64,000 bases of DNA from Labrenzia sp. OB1. GTDB taxonomy: Bacteria > Pseudomonadota > Alphaproteobacteria > Rhizobiales > Stappiaceae. Where the stretch lies: positions 62,001-126,000 of the forward strand of contig NZ_JSEP01000013.1 in the NCBI RefSeq assembly GCF_001624695.1, given 5' to 3'. A program made the translations under genes and the position numbers. The notes beneath the pieces are model-generated. The model did not search any database. It was not told where the DNA came from and was given only the letters and a program-made list of their open reading frames with translations. Positions 1 to 9,157 of this stretch are shown piece by piece (positions within the stretch are counted from its first letter, which is position 1; each line of letters opens with the position of its first letter).

Positions 1-687
1 CTGGAAAACATGCCGGTCCGCCCGGGCACGGAGCTGCCGCGCGAGTCCGACGATGGCGACAAGGTCGACCGCTGGGCGTCCCACAAGATGGTTTCCTGGT
101 TCACGGCCCTGCTCGAAAAACACAGGCTGCGCACAGTCAACAGGACGGAGCAGGCAAAGGCGGTGGTCGATCTCATGGGAACCGGCGCACCGGAGGAAAT
201 CCGCAAACTCGCCACCGCCGTGCCCGACGTGATCGAGCGAGGCAACAGGTGGTCGAGAACCTGGATCGCACTGGACGATCTGAATGTCCGCTCCATGTCC
301 TCCCATGTGAAGAGTTTCGTCTCGGGCCTGATCGGCGCGGATATCATGGAAAGCTCGATACGGGATGTCCGCAAGGATATTCGCTGGCTCTTCCTGGGAT
401 ATGTTCCGGATTTCCTGATGAATGAAGACGTGACCATCGAGCATCTTGAAAACACCCTGCCTTCAGTCGAGGCCGTCAAGGCGGTCTTTTCCAGCGCCTA
501 TCAGGATTGCGATCTTGAAATCACCGACGAGGCTCTGGCCAGCCAGGTCGATACGCTGCTGGCGAATGTCGAGCTGTTCCTGACACGCATGCGGGACGAG
601 ACGCCTGAAACGGCGCTGTCGCTTTGCCAGGAGTTGGTGAGCTACAAGATCAAACGGGACTACGAGGGTCAGGGGCGAGCGCTATGA
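1..687 (+). CDS. Hypothetical helical protein, probably cut by the left window edge
   Basis: I do not recognise this protein. The reading frame is open from base 1. The first in-frame ATG is at base 10 and has no convincing ribosome binding site, so the true start may lie upstream and the visible part is about 225-228 residues. The sequence looks soluble and mainly helical, with no signal peptide, membrane segment or catalytic motif. The stop codon overlaps the ATG of the next gene as ATGA (684-687), so it is translationally coupled to the STAND-like ATPase and probably works with it. In ATPase conflict loci this position often holds a regulator, adaptor or effector, but nothing in the sequence decides which. 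Confidence 0.7.
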   Translation: MENMPVRPGTELPRESDDGDKVDRWASHKMVSWFTALLEKHRLRTVNRTEQAKAVVDLMGTGAPEEIRKLATAVPDVIERGNRWSRTWIALDDLNVRSMSSHVKSFVSGLIGADIMESSIRDVRKDIRWLFLGYVPDFLMNEDVTIEHLENTLPSVEAVKAVFSSAYQDCDLEITDEALASQVDTLLANVELFLTRMRDETPETALSLCQELVSYKIKRDYEGQGRAL

Positions 688-3600
688 GGGAATCCTCTCG
701 AAAGTTTCTGGCACAGCTCCTGACCGATACTGACATGAGGCAGGAGGCCCTGAAGGCTGGTGGCGAACAGGTGCTGCAATCGATGGACCGCTGGGCGCAG
801 TCGATACGTTCCAGGCTGGAAAAGAGCGATCCGGCGGATGACCGGCCGATTTCGCGAGGCCTGGTGGCGGCGGCGCTTTCCTTCGAATTTGATCCCGAGA
901 CCATCGGGCTGAGCGCCCGGGAAACCGGCTGGGTCGCCGCGAACGCCGCTCTTGTGCCGGGCGGGCGGACAAAGCAGCTCCAACTGCACGAGGGCGAGCG
1001 CAGGCGCATCCTCGATCATCCTGCCGCAAGCCAGGACATTCAAGAGGTCCTCGGGCGCATCGAGAAGGAAGATGACCGCATCCTGCATGACCCCGATCCC
1101 GACCGGCAGGCGCTGAAGAACGCCTATCTGCGCGGACTGCTACGCGGCAACGTTCAAGCGGACCCGGGCAGACTGGGGATCGTGAAACTCCGGGCGCTGA
1201 CGCTTGCCCGGGCCGCACTCGAAGGCGTATCGATGCTGGCGGCGAACGTGCCGAGCCTGCAGGAATGCAGGCGCCAGATGGCGCTCTCCGAACTCCTGGA
1301 TCCGCTCAGTATCATGATCGGGCTGGACCAGAAGCAGCCGGGCAACCGGAACGACCGGTTTGTAGGGCGGAACAAGGAAATGACGGCTCTTAGGGCGTTC
1401 GTGGACGTTCTGGGCTCGGAGAGCCTGTCCGAGGCCCTGACCCGCGGAACCGGCCGGATATTGAGCTATGCGTCGGACAGCCTGACCGGCCGCAAGCCAA
1501 GGCTGATCACAATCGAAGCCCCGGGCGGGCTGGGCAAGTCCACACTTGTCGCGAAGTTCGTCTACGACCATGCTAGGTCCGACGAGACCCGGTTTCCGTT
1601 CGCGTTCCTCGATTTTGACCGCGCCTCCCTGCAGCCGCGCTCTCCGGAGCAGCTTCTGGTGGAGATGGCCCGGCAGGTGGGAACCCTGTTTCCTGATTTT
1701 GAAGAGCAGACGCAAAATCTGCGCCGGGACATCAGGGCCGCTCTGGCCAGCAGGGCCATCAGTCCGTCCCACACCTATTACACCCGTTTCCGGGACATCG
1801 TCTCGATGGTGCTGGACGCGTGCGGCGCGAGCACCTTCTTGCTGACGCTCGATACGATGGAAATCGTGCAGGCCGATCCCGCCGCGATGAACGGGGTGAC
1901 CACACTGCTGCAAGGCCTGACCGATACCGGGTTTCCGGAGCTTTGCGTCGCAGCAGCCGGGCGGAGCGGTCTTGACGAAATCATCGCTGCGCGGGGCCTC
2001 GACTTCGAACGGCAGCAGCTTGAACTCAAGGCGTTCTCCGTCCGAGATGCCCGCGAGATGGTGAGCCGTCTCGGCAAAAAGCTGCTTGGACCGGATTGGA
2101 ACGACGACTGGACGACAAAACTTGCCGGGAAAAGCGCCAGTCCAGATATCAGGCGCGAGCCCCTGACGCTGAGGCTTGCCGTGGAAATCGTCCGGGACAC
2201 AGACCCGGAGAACCGGCCGGCCCTGATCAAAGACATCGAGGCGATGGGCGAACGCGCCGATGACGGGTTCGTCGGGGCCCTTTACGAGCGCCGAATACTG
2301 GACCACATCCGGGACACCGACGCGCAGAAGCTTGCCTGGCCGGGGCTGGTGGCGCGCACCGTCTCGCGGGACCTTGTCCGGGACCTGCTCGCCGGACTTT
2401 GCGAGCTCTCCCCGGACGCAGCCCAGCAGGCATTCGAAACCCTCTCCCACGAAGGCTGGATCGTCGAGAACGAAGACGGCCTGCTGCGTCATCGCCGCGA
2501 TCTCAGGGCGCGCACGCTGCCGATGATGCGCCGTCACGACCAGGCACGGTTCGACCGCGTTGTGGATGCCCTGATCGGCTATTTCGAATTGCCATCGTCA
2601 TTCGACCCAGTGGAAGGGGCCTATTACCGGCTGTTGCGCGGACGACCGGACGATATCGAATTGCTTCAGAACCAGGATTGGCTGCTCGACCAGCTCGCCG
2701 ACGCCCGCAGCGACATGGAGGTCGACACACCCGGCTGGTGTCTGCTGGAAGCCCGGTTTGCCGAGCGGCCGATGGCGCTGGAGCATTTGAAAAAGCTACC
2801 CCGAGCCCTGCTGTGGCAACACATGGACAGGGCCGGAACCAGCATGATCAGCCTTGACGACCGTCAGATAGAACCACGTGTCCTACTCGCGATCCAGTCG
2901 GACAGGCAACCTTCCGGCTCGAGTCGCACTTATCAGTTCCTGCAGGTCAAGAGCGGCCTCTGGAACTGTCTCAAGCTCGACCGGCTCATCCTGCCGTCCG
3001 GACCGGCGGAAGACTTTCTGTTTGCATTTCTGGCGGCCCGTCTCACCGAAGCCGGACGCACCCCGGCCGAATGGTGGAAAGACCTCTACCCGCAACTGAT
3101 AGACCGCATTGCGGATGCACGCGGACGCAAGAACTGGCAGGCTTTGTCCATGGCACTTGTCGTGGCCAGGCGATACGATCCGGAACTTGCGGAATTGATC
3201 GACGACCAGCTCTGCGAAAGCCAGTTGTCCAGAACCACCTCATCCAGGTCCGTCGAGATCGCGCTGCGCACGCTCGTTGTTCACGGCACGAAATGCCGGC
3301 CGCAGGCCCTCAGCGGCTGGTGCCTGCTGGAATCGTCCCGTGTGCTGAAAGGCATGTCGCTTGCGGAATTTTCCGTCATTGCCCCGGTGTTCGAAGATTT
3401 CTTCCGTTCGTCCAACCGTGCATCGCCATCGGACAGCCGGTCGAAGCTCTTGCACTTGCTGGAGCAGGTCCGTTCGCAGAAGCTGCTCCGCGACGGAGGG
3501 AAGTTCACCATCTCCGATCAGGGCACCCTTGCCTTGCTTTCCGACGCATTCAAGACATATGCGCAGGAAGCAGGCTACATTCCGGACATGGCCGAAGCCC

Positions 3601-3950
3601 TCCGCACTTATGTCGGGATGCGGCAGCCTGAATGGATTGTACCTTTCGCCTATCTGCTTGCGGACGGCCTGAGCGGGGCCTGGCAGGACGGTTTGCGAGG
3701 AATGTCCGGCGACAACTACGATCTCGAGGCCCAGAACAGCTGGAAACCGAGCCTCTTCAAGCGGAAGTCGAGGGCTCCGCGCGATGTCGTCGGCTTTCTG
3801 ACCTGGGCCGACAACGCGTCGGATCTCGACGGCGCGATCAAACGGCTGCTGATGGATTACAAGCCGCGCGACGGAGGCGAATGCATGAAGGCCCTACTCG
3901 AAATTCGGGACCGCGTGCAGCAGAACACACGGTTTGCGGCCCCTACCTGA
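684..3950 (+). CDS. STAND-like P-loop ATPase (AAA/NACHT-type), 1088 aa
   Basis: A large signal-transduction-type ATPase. The entry FVGRNKEM near residues 226-233 is typical of AAA_16/STAND proteins. A Walker A loop GGLGKST follows at 281-287, and a hydrophobic strand ending in Asp at 385-390 (FLLTLD) serves as Walker B. A GRSG segment near 425 could be the sensor region. The N-terminal ~220 residues are helical and unassigned. The long C-terminal half (about 550-1088) is helical and lacks clear TPR or WD repeats, and it probably senses the trigger. I chose the ATG at 684 because it overlaps the upstream stop as ATGA; an in-frame ATG at 624 would add 20 residues inside the upstream gene. In this family ATP-driven oligomerisation is known to activate effectors. 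The trigger here is unknown. Confidence 0.8.
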   Translation: MRESSRKFLAQLLTDTDMRQEALKAGGEQVLQSMDRWAQSIRSRLEKSDPADDRPISRGLVAAALSFEFDPETIGLSARETGWVAANAALVPGGRTKQLQLHEGERRRILDHPAASQDIQEVLGRIEKEDDRILHDPDPDRQALKNAYLRGLLRGNVQADPGRLGIVKLRALTLARAALEGVSMLAANVPSLQECRRQMALSELLDPLSIMIGLDQKQPGNRNDRFVGRNKEMTALRAFVDVLGSESLSEALTRGTGRILSYASDSLTGRKPRLITIEAPGGLGKSTLVAKFVYDHARSDETRFPFAFLDFDRASLQPRSPEQLLVEMARQVGTLFPDFEEQTQNLRRDIRAALASRAISPSHTYYTRFRDIVSMVLDACGASTFLLTLDTMEIVQADPAAMNGVTTLLQGLTDTGFPELCVAAAGRSGLDEIIAARGLDFERQQLELKAFSVRDAREMVSRLGKKLLGPDWNDDWTTKLAGKSASPDIRREPLTLRLAVEIVRDTDPENRPALIKDIEAMGERADDGFVGALYERRILDHIRDTDAQKLAWPGLVARTVSRDLVRDLLAGLCELSPDAAQQAFETLSHEGWIVENEDGLLRHRRDLRARTLPMMRRHDQARFDRVVDALIGYFELPSSFDPVEGAYYRLLRGRPDDIELLQNQDWLLDQLADARSDMEVDTPGWCLLEARFAERPMALEHLKKLPRALLWQHMDRAGTSMISLDDRQIEPRVLLAIQSDRQPSGSSRTYQFLQVKSGLWNCLKLDRLILPSGPAEDFLFAFLAARLTEAGRTPAEWWKDLYPQLIDRIADARGRKNWQALSMALVVARRYDPELAELIDDQLCESQLSRTTSSRSVEIALRTLVVHGTKCRPQALSGWCLLESSRVLKGMSLAEFSVIAPVFEDFFRSSNRASPSDSRSKLLHLLEQVRSQKLLRDGGKFTISDQGTLALLSDAFKTYAQEAGYIPDMAEALRTYVGMRQPEWIVPFAYLLADGLSGAWQDGLRGMSGDNYDLEAQNSWKPSLFKRKSRAPRDVVGFLTWADNASDLDGAIKRLLMDYKPRDGGECMKALLEIRDRVQQNTRFAAPT

Positions 3951-4210
3951 CTGCGGAATGCCCCGGGATCAGACAGGGCCGGCCGGGCTGCGGAACTACT
4001 CCGAACCTGTTCACGGTGCCATGATTGTGATCCTCCGATTGTCGATTTTGACAGTGTTTACATTCAACAATCAACCCTGAATAGAAATTTCGACGGGGGC
4101 AAGTTGGTGTCTCCCGGCCAAAGCATTCGGTAGTATGAAAAACAACCTGCAACCTCGACAGCATTATCCGGCGCAGGACATTTGATTTAGATATAGGGAT
4201 GGCGTGAACA

Positions 4211-5317
4211 ATGACGCTCACTCCAAAACAGGTTCAGGATCTGGCCCGGTTATTAGCCGGCACCTTGAGCAAGGACGATCTTGAAGACATCGTGGAACTC
4301 AGCACTGGCGACGGCCTCTTCGAATTCTGGGTCGGCGAAGGCAAGCCGTTGCAGCGGACCATTCAGGATTTTCTGAAAGAGACCGAGCTGGAGGGCATCA
4401 CCCGGGAATTTCTGGCGGAGGTCTACCGGAAAAGACCGAACCGCAACGACGTGCGCATCGAGATCGCCCTTCTGTTTCCGGAAATCGTCGACCTGGCCAG
4501 TCGGGCTCCTCCCGAGTTCGCCATGCAGAAAAGTGGGGTTGCCGAGGCGTCGGTTTCTTCGGGAAGCTACGCTCCCGGGCTTCAACGGGTGATCAAGCCG
4601 CACCTGCATCACCAGAATATCGGCACCTGGGCAAAGAACCTACTGAGAGTGCAACGCCAGGTCTGCCGGCTCGAAATCGGCGGAGCGGCCGCAGGCACCG
4701 GGTTTCTCGTCGGGCCAGATTGCGTACTGACCAACTGGCATGTCGTCGAACATGCCGGCACCGTGCAAATCGTCTGCCGCTTCGACTACCAGGCGCTGGT
4801 CACCGGCGGACGGGACGAAGGAGTTGCTGTGTCCGTCAGCGGCAATGCGCCCCTTGCCTTCAGCCCTTATGCGAAGGCGGAGGTAACCGAGACGCCTGAC
4901 GATCCGCCGCCGACCGCCGATGAACTGGATTTTGCCCTGCTGGCGCTCGACCGGCCTATCGGCAGCGAATTCGTGGCCGGCGAGGAACGCGGATGGATCA
5001 CGCTTCCCGCGGAGGAAGCAGATCTGCAGACCGGGGATCCGCTGATCATCGTGCAGCACCCGGACGGCATGCCCATGAAACTGGCGATCGACACCGAAGC
5101 GGTGCTCGATTCACCTGTTCCGGAGCGGATCCGATACTCGACCAACACGCTGAACGGGTCGTCCGGATCCCCGTGCCTGACGATGGAATGGGCTTTGGTC
5201 GCGCTGCATCATCTCGGCGACCCGGCCTGGGGCAAACCGGTCTTCAACCAGGGCATTCCCGCGCATCTCATTCGCCAGAAGATCAAAAGTGCCGGCAAGG
5301 AAAGCCATCTCGGCTGA
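4211..5317 (+). CDS. EAD1-like domain fused to trypsin-like serine protease
   Basis: 368 residues in two parts. Residues 1-95 resemble effector-associated domain 1, an adaptor of the Death-like class: LTPKQVQDLARLL, then a DDLEDIVE helix, then a conserved RNDVRIEIALLFPE end. Residues 145-350 form a chymotrypsin-fold protease with an intact triad: His177 in NWHVVEH, Asp240 in ELDFALL and Ser318 in GSSGSP. No signal peptide is present, so it should act in the cytoplasm. In known bacterial conflict systems EADs recruit such proteases to ATPase hubs by like-with-like contacts. The gap of 260 bp after the ATPase gene contains a TTGACA at 4048-4053 with no good -10, so a separate promoter is possible. 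Protease assignment is firm, EAD assignment fairly firm. Confidence 0.85.
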   Translation: MTLTPKQVQDLARLLAGTLSKDDLEDIVELSTGDGLFEFWVGEGKPLQRTIQDFLKETELEGITREFLAEVYRKRPNRNDVRIEIALLFPEIVDLASRAPPEFAMQKSGVAEASVSSGSYAPGLQRVIKPHLHHQNIGTWAKNLLRVQRQVCRLEIGGAAAGTGFLVGPDCVLTNWHVVEHAGTVQIVCRFDYQALVTGGRDEGVAVSVSGNAPLAFSPYAKAEVTETPDDPPPTADELDFALLALDRPIGSEFVAGEERGWITLPAEEADLQTGDPLIIVQHPDGMPMKLAIDTEAVLDSPVPERIRYSTNTLNGSSGSPCLTMEWALVALHHLGDPAWGKPVFNQGIPAHLIRQKIKSAGKESHLG

Positions 5318-5328
5318 AAGGATGGACC

Positions 5329-6603
5329 ATGTTTTTCGAAACCCTGGATTCAAGCGCTTTCGCAACAACAATAAACTGCAGACTGACAAAGGAAGATTTG
5401 AAAACCATCCTGAAAACCCTGTATCTCGAGGAATGTGTCTACGAAAAATGTAATGCTGAAGGCCAGTCGGATTACAAGTTCGCTCAGGAATGCATCAATT
5501 ACTTCCTGCGCCACGGAACCATTGCGGCCTTTTTCATGAATCTGGCGCGGCTGAGCAATGTCGATGAAGACCTGCGCACGACACTTGTTGACAAGATCCG
5601 GACAGAAAGCCGGAAGATGCAGGATGTCGCGGCGGCTGTACGCATGATCGCGGAAACGCTGGATGCGCACCGGAACTTGGAACCGTTGCAGCAGGCGATG
5701 CAGCAATATCTCGGGCGCTTCGTGGCCCATGTTGCCGGCTCCCTCCATCACCCGGGCGTGCTCAAGGACCTGATTGACCTTGCAGGCGATCTGGATCGTC
5801 TGCTCAAAAATTTCGACGGGCAAGAAGCTGCTGACCCGGCCGCTACAGATGACACGGCAACGGAGATCGCAGGCCGTCTGAAGCGGATCAAACAGAAGCT
5901 CGACACGATCTGCAACGGCGACATCGACCCACGGCATCGGGACGGGCTCGACAGAGCCATCCAGATTTTCAACGGTGCGGTTCAGACGGGCGACAAGGCC
6001 CAGCTTCAAAGCGCCGCCAATGTGGTGAATTATATGCTGAAGCCGCTGACGGGTCTGCTTCTCCTACCCGCCTTGCAGCATTCGCAATGCGTGTCGTTCG
6101 AGCACATTGCGGTCATCCTGCGCTATGTCGCGCTGCAAACCGATCCGTTCAAGCGCCCCATGCTGAACTGCCGCGGCATCGTGTTGCACAAGGGGGACAT
6201 CTACATCCGCTGGCTCGACGCGGTGAAAGACCTCGATGCGCTGATCGATAGAATTTCGCTTCAGGCCGGACGCAGGAACGACGTCTGGCTCGTCGCGGCC
6301 GCCACGGACTGGCCCGTTTCGCGAACCATGGTGCGGACCCTTTGCCTTCTTGCCGCCGAAGACACCGGCACGGAAGCTGCTATCCGCGACGAAGACGAGC
6401 GGCATGCCGCCGTGGAGGGGGCGAAGCTGCGCGCGGAGGCCGGGTTGCCGAGTGCTCTGGAAGACCTGCGCGACAGGCTGCTGGACTACCGGGATTTTGC
6501 GACAAAACAAGCCGATCTACAGGCGGTGAAAGTCGCCGCCGAACTGGCGGGCCTCGCAGGACTCAACGCCATTCTCGAAAACATTCAGCAGACATTTCAC
6601 TGA
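5329..6603 (+). CDS. Uncharacterised 424-aa protein with possible EAD-like N-terminus
   Basis: Not a recognised family. The start at 5329 sits 11 bases after the protease stop and has an AAAGGA ribosome binding site; the frame is open much further upstream, but that part overlaps the protease gene. Residues 1-80 have the pattern of an EAD-type adaptor: a helix LTKEDLKTILKTLY, a middle region, then a long helix ending FLRHGTIAAFFMNLARL. Residues 85-250 are helical. The C-terminal half includes a strand-rich stretch (GIVLHKGDIYIRWLDAVKD, DVWLVAAATDW) that could be a small enzymatic or binding domain. No signal peptide or membrane segment is seen. If the N-terminus is an EAD, this protein is a second client of the same ATPase hub. 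Confidence 0.7.
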   Translation: MFFETLDSSAFATTINCRLTKEDLKTILKTLYLEECVYEKCNAEGQSDYKFAQECINYFLRHGTIAAFFMNLARLSNVDEDLRTTLVDKIRTESRKMQDVAAAVRMIAETLDAHRNLEPLQQAMQQYLGRFVAHVAGSLHHPGVLKDLIDLAGDLDRLLKNFDGQEAADPAATDDTATEIAGRLKRIKQKLDTICNGDIDPRHRDGLDRAIQIFNGAVQTGDKAQLQSAANVVNYMLKPLTGLLLLPALQHSQCVSFEHIAVILRYVALQTDPFKRPMLNCRGIVLHKGDIYIRWLDAVKDLDALIDRISLQAGRRNDVWLVAAATDWPVSRTMVRTLCLLAAEDTGTEAAIRDEDERHAAVEGAKLRAEAGLPSALEDLRDRLLDYRDFATKQADLQAVKVAAELAGLAGLNAILENIQQTFH

Positions 6604-6617
6604 CGGCGGGCCATCGT

Positions 6618-8630
6618 ATGTTCAAATCCACTGACAACAAAGCGCTCCTGGGCCTGGAAAAGGAACATGCCGCGCTCAAGCGACAGGCCGAGACTGCCAA
6701 GCCTGGCAAGGAGGCCGATCCCGCACTCCTGAAAAAAATCGAAAGCCTGATGCAGTCGCTGATCGAAAGCGGCTCCGGGTTGCGGCGCTCGCAGGATCGC
6801 GAATCCGCGCAGGCAAAGCTCGACTACTGGTCGGCCCAGCTTCTTTTTCTCGCGCCGACACATAAGCTGACGGCAACCCTGCCCCGTATCGCGCCTTACA
6901 AGGACCGGCAACCCCCGCCGGCGGGTGAAGGGCCGGCACCGTCTCTGCCTTTCGCCCCGGTGCCGGAGAACGCGCCCTCCCAGCCTTCGGACCCGGACCG
7001 GCAGCCCGACGACAGCGATCAGGGGGAGGAAATTTCCGCGGAGGTCCTCCGGGACAGCCGCGAACTCATCCGGCTGAGCTCATTTGCGCGTCAATGGCGC
7101 ACGAGAGGCCGGTCCAGGGACTATCTCATTCGTGGAAAAGCGCTCCAGACGGCGATCGATGCCGGCTATGGCCGGCGCGATCCCGATATCGCCTCCTACC
7201 TCGATGCAAGCAAGGCGCATGACCAGAAGATCAGGAGGTTCAAGTACGCCTTGAGCCTTTTCGGTGCAATCCTCCTAGGCTCCGCGCTGACCTATGCCTC
7301 GTGGGGGAAAATTGACGCCATCCTCGTGCACTCCCTGAACCGCGACGAAATCGAACGGGTGGTGGCCAAGGCCGATCCGGCAGATCTTGAGGCCGCGGCG
7401 GGTCGCGTCGCCGCTCTCAGGAAACTGAAGGACATCAAGTCGATCAATCTCTTCTCCGGAAGAACGATCGATTATCTCGACCTCTTCTACGAGGAAATCG
7501 ACTTTCCCATCAACCTGACGGAAGCTAGGCTGATTGCGCTGCAGATGCAGGGCATCCGGCGCCCCGGAGCGCCGGAGCTGACATTCGCGAGCGCCTCCCT
7601 GCAGGATGCCCGGTTTCTCAACGCCACCCTGCTCGGCGCGATCTTCGACGATTGCCAGATTACGAGCACCTACACGCCGCCGCAGGGCACAGGCTATGAT
7701 TTCACGTCCTTCAAAGCCGCAGATGCGCGGCACGCCAGCTTCACGGGATGCACGATTTCGAACGCCTTTTTCCAAAGCACGAATCTCGAGGGAAGTCATT
7801 TCGACAACACGGAGATTGCCGACACGAGTTATGTCGAAGCCAATCTCAGGAATGCCAGTTTCAGGGGCGCGGATATCCGGGATACCGTGTTCGACTACGC
7901 CGACGTTACCGGTGCCGATTTCGATGGCGCTGTCGTTACCATCCACGAGCCCTTGTTTGCCTGGTGGACGGCCCACTGGGACGAAGAGGAGTTTGAACGC
8001 CTGAACACGGACTATCCGTTGAAGCAGATCCTCGAAAACGTACAATTTGCCAAATACCGGGCGGCACAGGACCTGGAGAAAGAGCTGGATGTGCGGCGCG
8101 CCAGGACACTCTACGAACAGATCGACATCACCGGCGTCGCCAAATACGACAAGTCCCTGCTGGAAGACCGTCTGGTGGACGCCCGCAACAGCTGGGCCTG
8201 GTCAAAGGCAATCAACGGCGCCGTCTACGGCGTTTCGGCGGGCGGGGATGCCGAGAATATCGCCCGCGAGGCGCTTGCCATGGCAAAGACGCCGCATTCT
8301 GTCGCCAATACGCTCGGTTATATTCTTCTGCAGAAAGGGCGCTACACGGAAGCTGTGACGGTCTTTCAGGAATTTCTGACGATTGATCCGGGTCTGTTCC
8401 CTCCGGTTCAAACGAAAAGGACTGCCCAGGGCAGTGTGGTCCCGATGGATCCGAAATGGCTGTATTATTTCTGGGCGGCGCTCAAGGGGAACAGCGACCC
8501 GGAGACGGCCGATCCCGAAACTACTGCGCTGGTCGAACGAACCATTTGCGAAACAGGCCAGGACAAGCTCTTCAAGCCAACGCACGAGCGCGTGCTCCTT
8601 GAGATCCCGCTGAAAGTGGATTGCCGATAA
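6618..8630 (+). CDS. Membrane-anchored pentapeptide-repeat protein with C-terminal TPR
   Basis: 670 residues. The N-terminal ~50 residues form a charged, coiled-coil-prone segment, followed by a Pro-rich linker (residues 95-140). One membrane segment lies near 215-235 (YALSLFGAILLGSALTYASW). After it, residues 320-450 contain pentapeptide repeats of the A(D/N)Lxx type, for example ANLRNASFRGADIRDTVF, which form a right-handed beta solenoid. Near 560-600 a TPR-like unit reads TLGYILLQKGRYTEAVTVFQEFL. The start at 6618 lies 14 bases after the previous stop; earlier in-frame ATGs fall inside the upstream gene. As last gene of the operon, it could be the membrane-facing effector or the sensor. 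Its orientation in the membrane is not certain. Confidence 0.75.
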   Translation: MFKSTDNKALLGLEKEHAALKRQAETAKPGKEADPALLKKIESLMQSLIESGSGLRRSQDRESAQAKLDYWSAQLLFLAPTHKLTATLPRIAPYKDRQPPPAGEGPAPSLPFAPVPENAPSQPSDPDRQPDDSDQGEEISAEVLRDSRELIRLSSFARQWRTRGRSRDYLIRGKALQTAIDAGYGRRDPDIASYLDASKAHDQKIRRFKYALSLFGAILLGSALTYASWGKIDAILVHSLNRDEIERVVAKADPADLEAAAGRVAALRKLKDIKSINLFSGRTIDYLDLFYEEIDFPINLTEARLIALQMQGIRRPGAPELTFASASLQDARFLNATLLGAIFDDCQITSTYTPPQGTGYDFTSFKAADARHASFTGCTISNAFFQSTNLEGSHFDNTEIADTSYVEANLRNASFRGADIRDTVFDYADVTGADFDGAVVTIHEPLFAWWTAHWDEEEFERLNTDYPLKQILENVQFAKYRAAQDLEKELDVRRARTLYEQIDITGVAKYDKSLLEDRLVDARNSWAWSKAINGAVYGVSAGGDAENIAREALAMAKTPHSVANTLGYILLQKGRYTEAVTVFQEFLTIDPGLFPPVQTKRTAQGSVVPMDPKWLYYFWAALKGNSDPETADPETTALVERTICETGQDKLFKPTHERVLLEIPLKVDCR

Positions 8631-8634
8631 GGTT

Positions 8635-8781
8635 TTAGCGCGCGTAGAGGCAGCTATTGTTTGGGCACGGGCTCGCTTCAGCTGTATTCTTCAGAGCACC
8701 GCCGAAAGACACCGCAATCGCCAGGACAGCACAGACCGTCGCCATACGAATGAGGCTCAGATTTTTAAACTTACGCAGCAT
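8635..8781 (-). CDS. Small secreted protein, 48 aa
   Basis: A short gene convergent with the pentapeptide gene, with only 4 bases between the stops. The start at 8781 has a good GAAAGGA ribosome binding site 7 bases upstream; an in-frame ATG 13 codons earlier has none. The product has a classic Sec signal peptide: LRKFKNLSLIR, a hydrophobic core ATVCAVLAIAVSFGGAL, and a likely cut near AEAS. The predicted mature peptide is only about 12 residues and holds two cysteines (CPNNSC). No family is recognised. It may be a small periplasmic peptide, or a truncated gene. Confidence 0.5.
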   Translation of the reverse strand: MLRKFKNLSLIRMATVCAVLAIAVSFGGALKNTAEASPCPNNSCLYAR

Positions 8782-9157
8782 CACATAATCCTTTCGGTAT
8801 GATTGTAGCGAAAAGTGCATGTCGCTTCAAGGTTGCAACTTCTCCGCGTTTAGACACTCTTCTAGCGTCTTCAGCCTGAACCATTGCTGAACGGTCACGG
8901 TACAATTGAGAAGTCCAAAATTATTTTGCAGCTAACAGTCTTTCTTAGGATGTATTCTAAAATGTCTGAAGCGGGGTGCGAAGCAGCCATTCATTGAGAC
9001 GGTGCCCGAAGTCAACTTAGGGCAAAAGTCTCCGCACCCTAGGTGCAGCTGGGATGTCCGCTTTGGTGATCCAATTGTGAGAACCGGACTGTCGACTTAC
9101 GGCCCCATTCTGGTCACTAAACTTTGAGCTCTACAAACAGAAACTCGTTGCCCAACG
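8782..9157. other. Intergenic region before the mobilisation module
   Basis: About 375 bases without a supported gene on either strand. The right part (about 8960-9070) has the look of degraded non-coding sequence. A perfect 12-bp palindrome, AACGCTAGCGTT, covers the relaxase stop codon at 9154-9165. I looked here for an attachment site or for a direct repeat shared with the other side of the module (11987-12456) and found none by eye. Confidence 0.4.
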
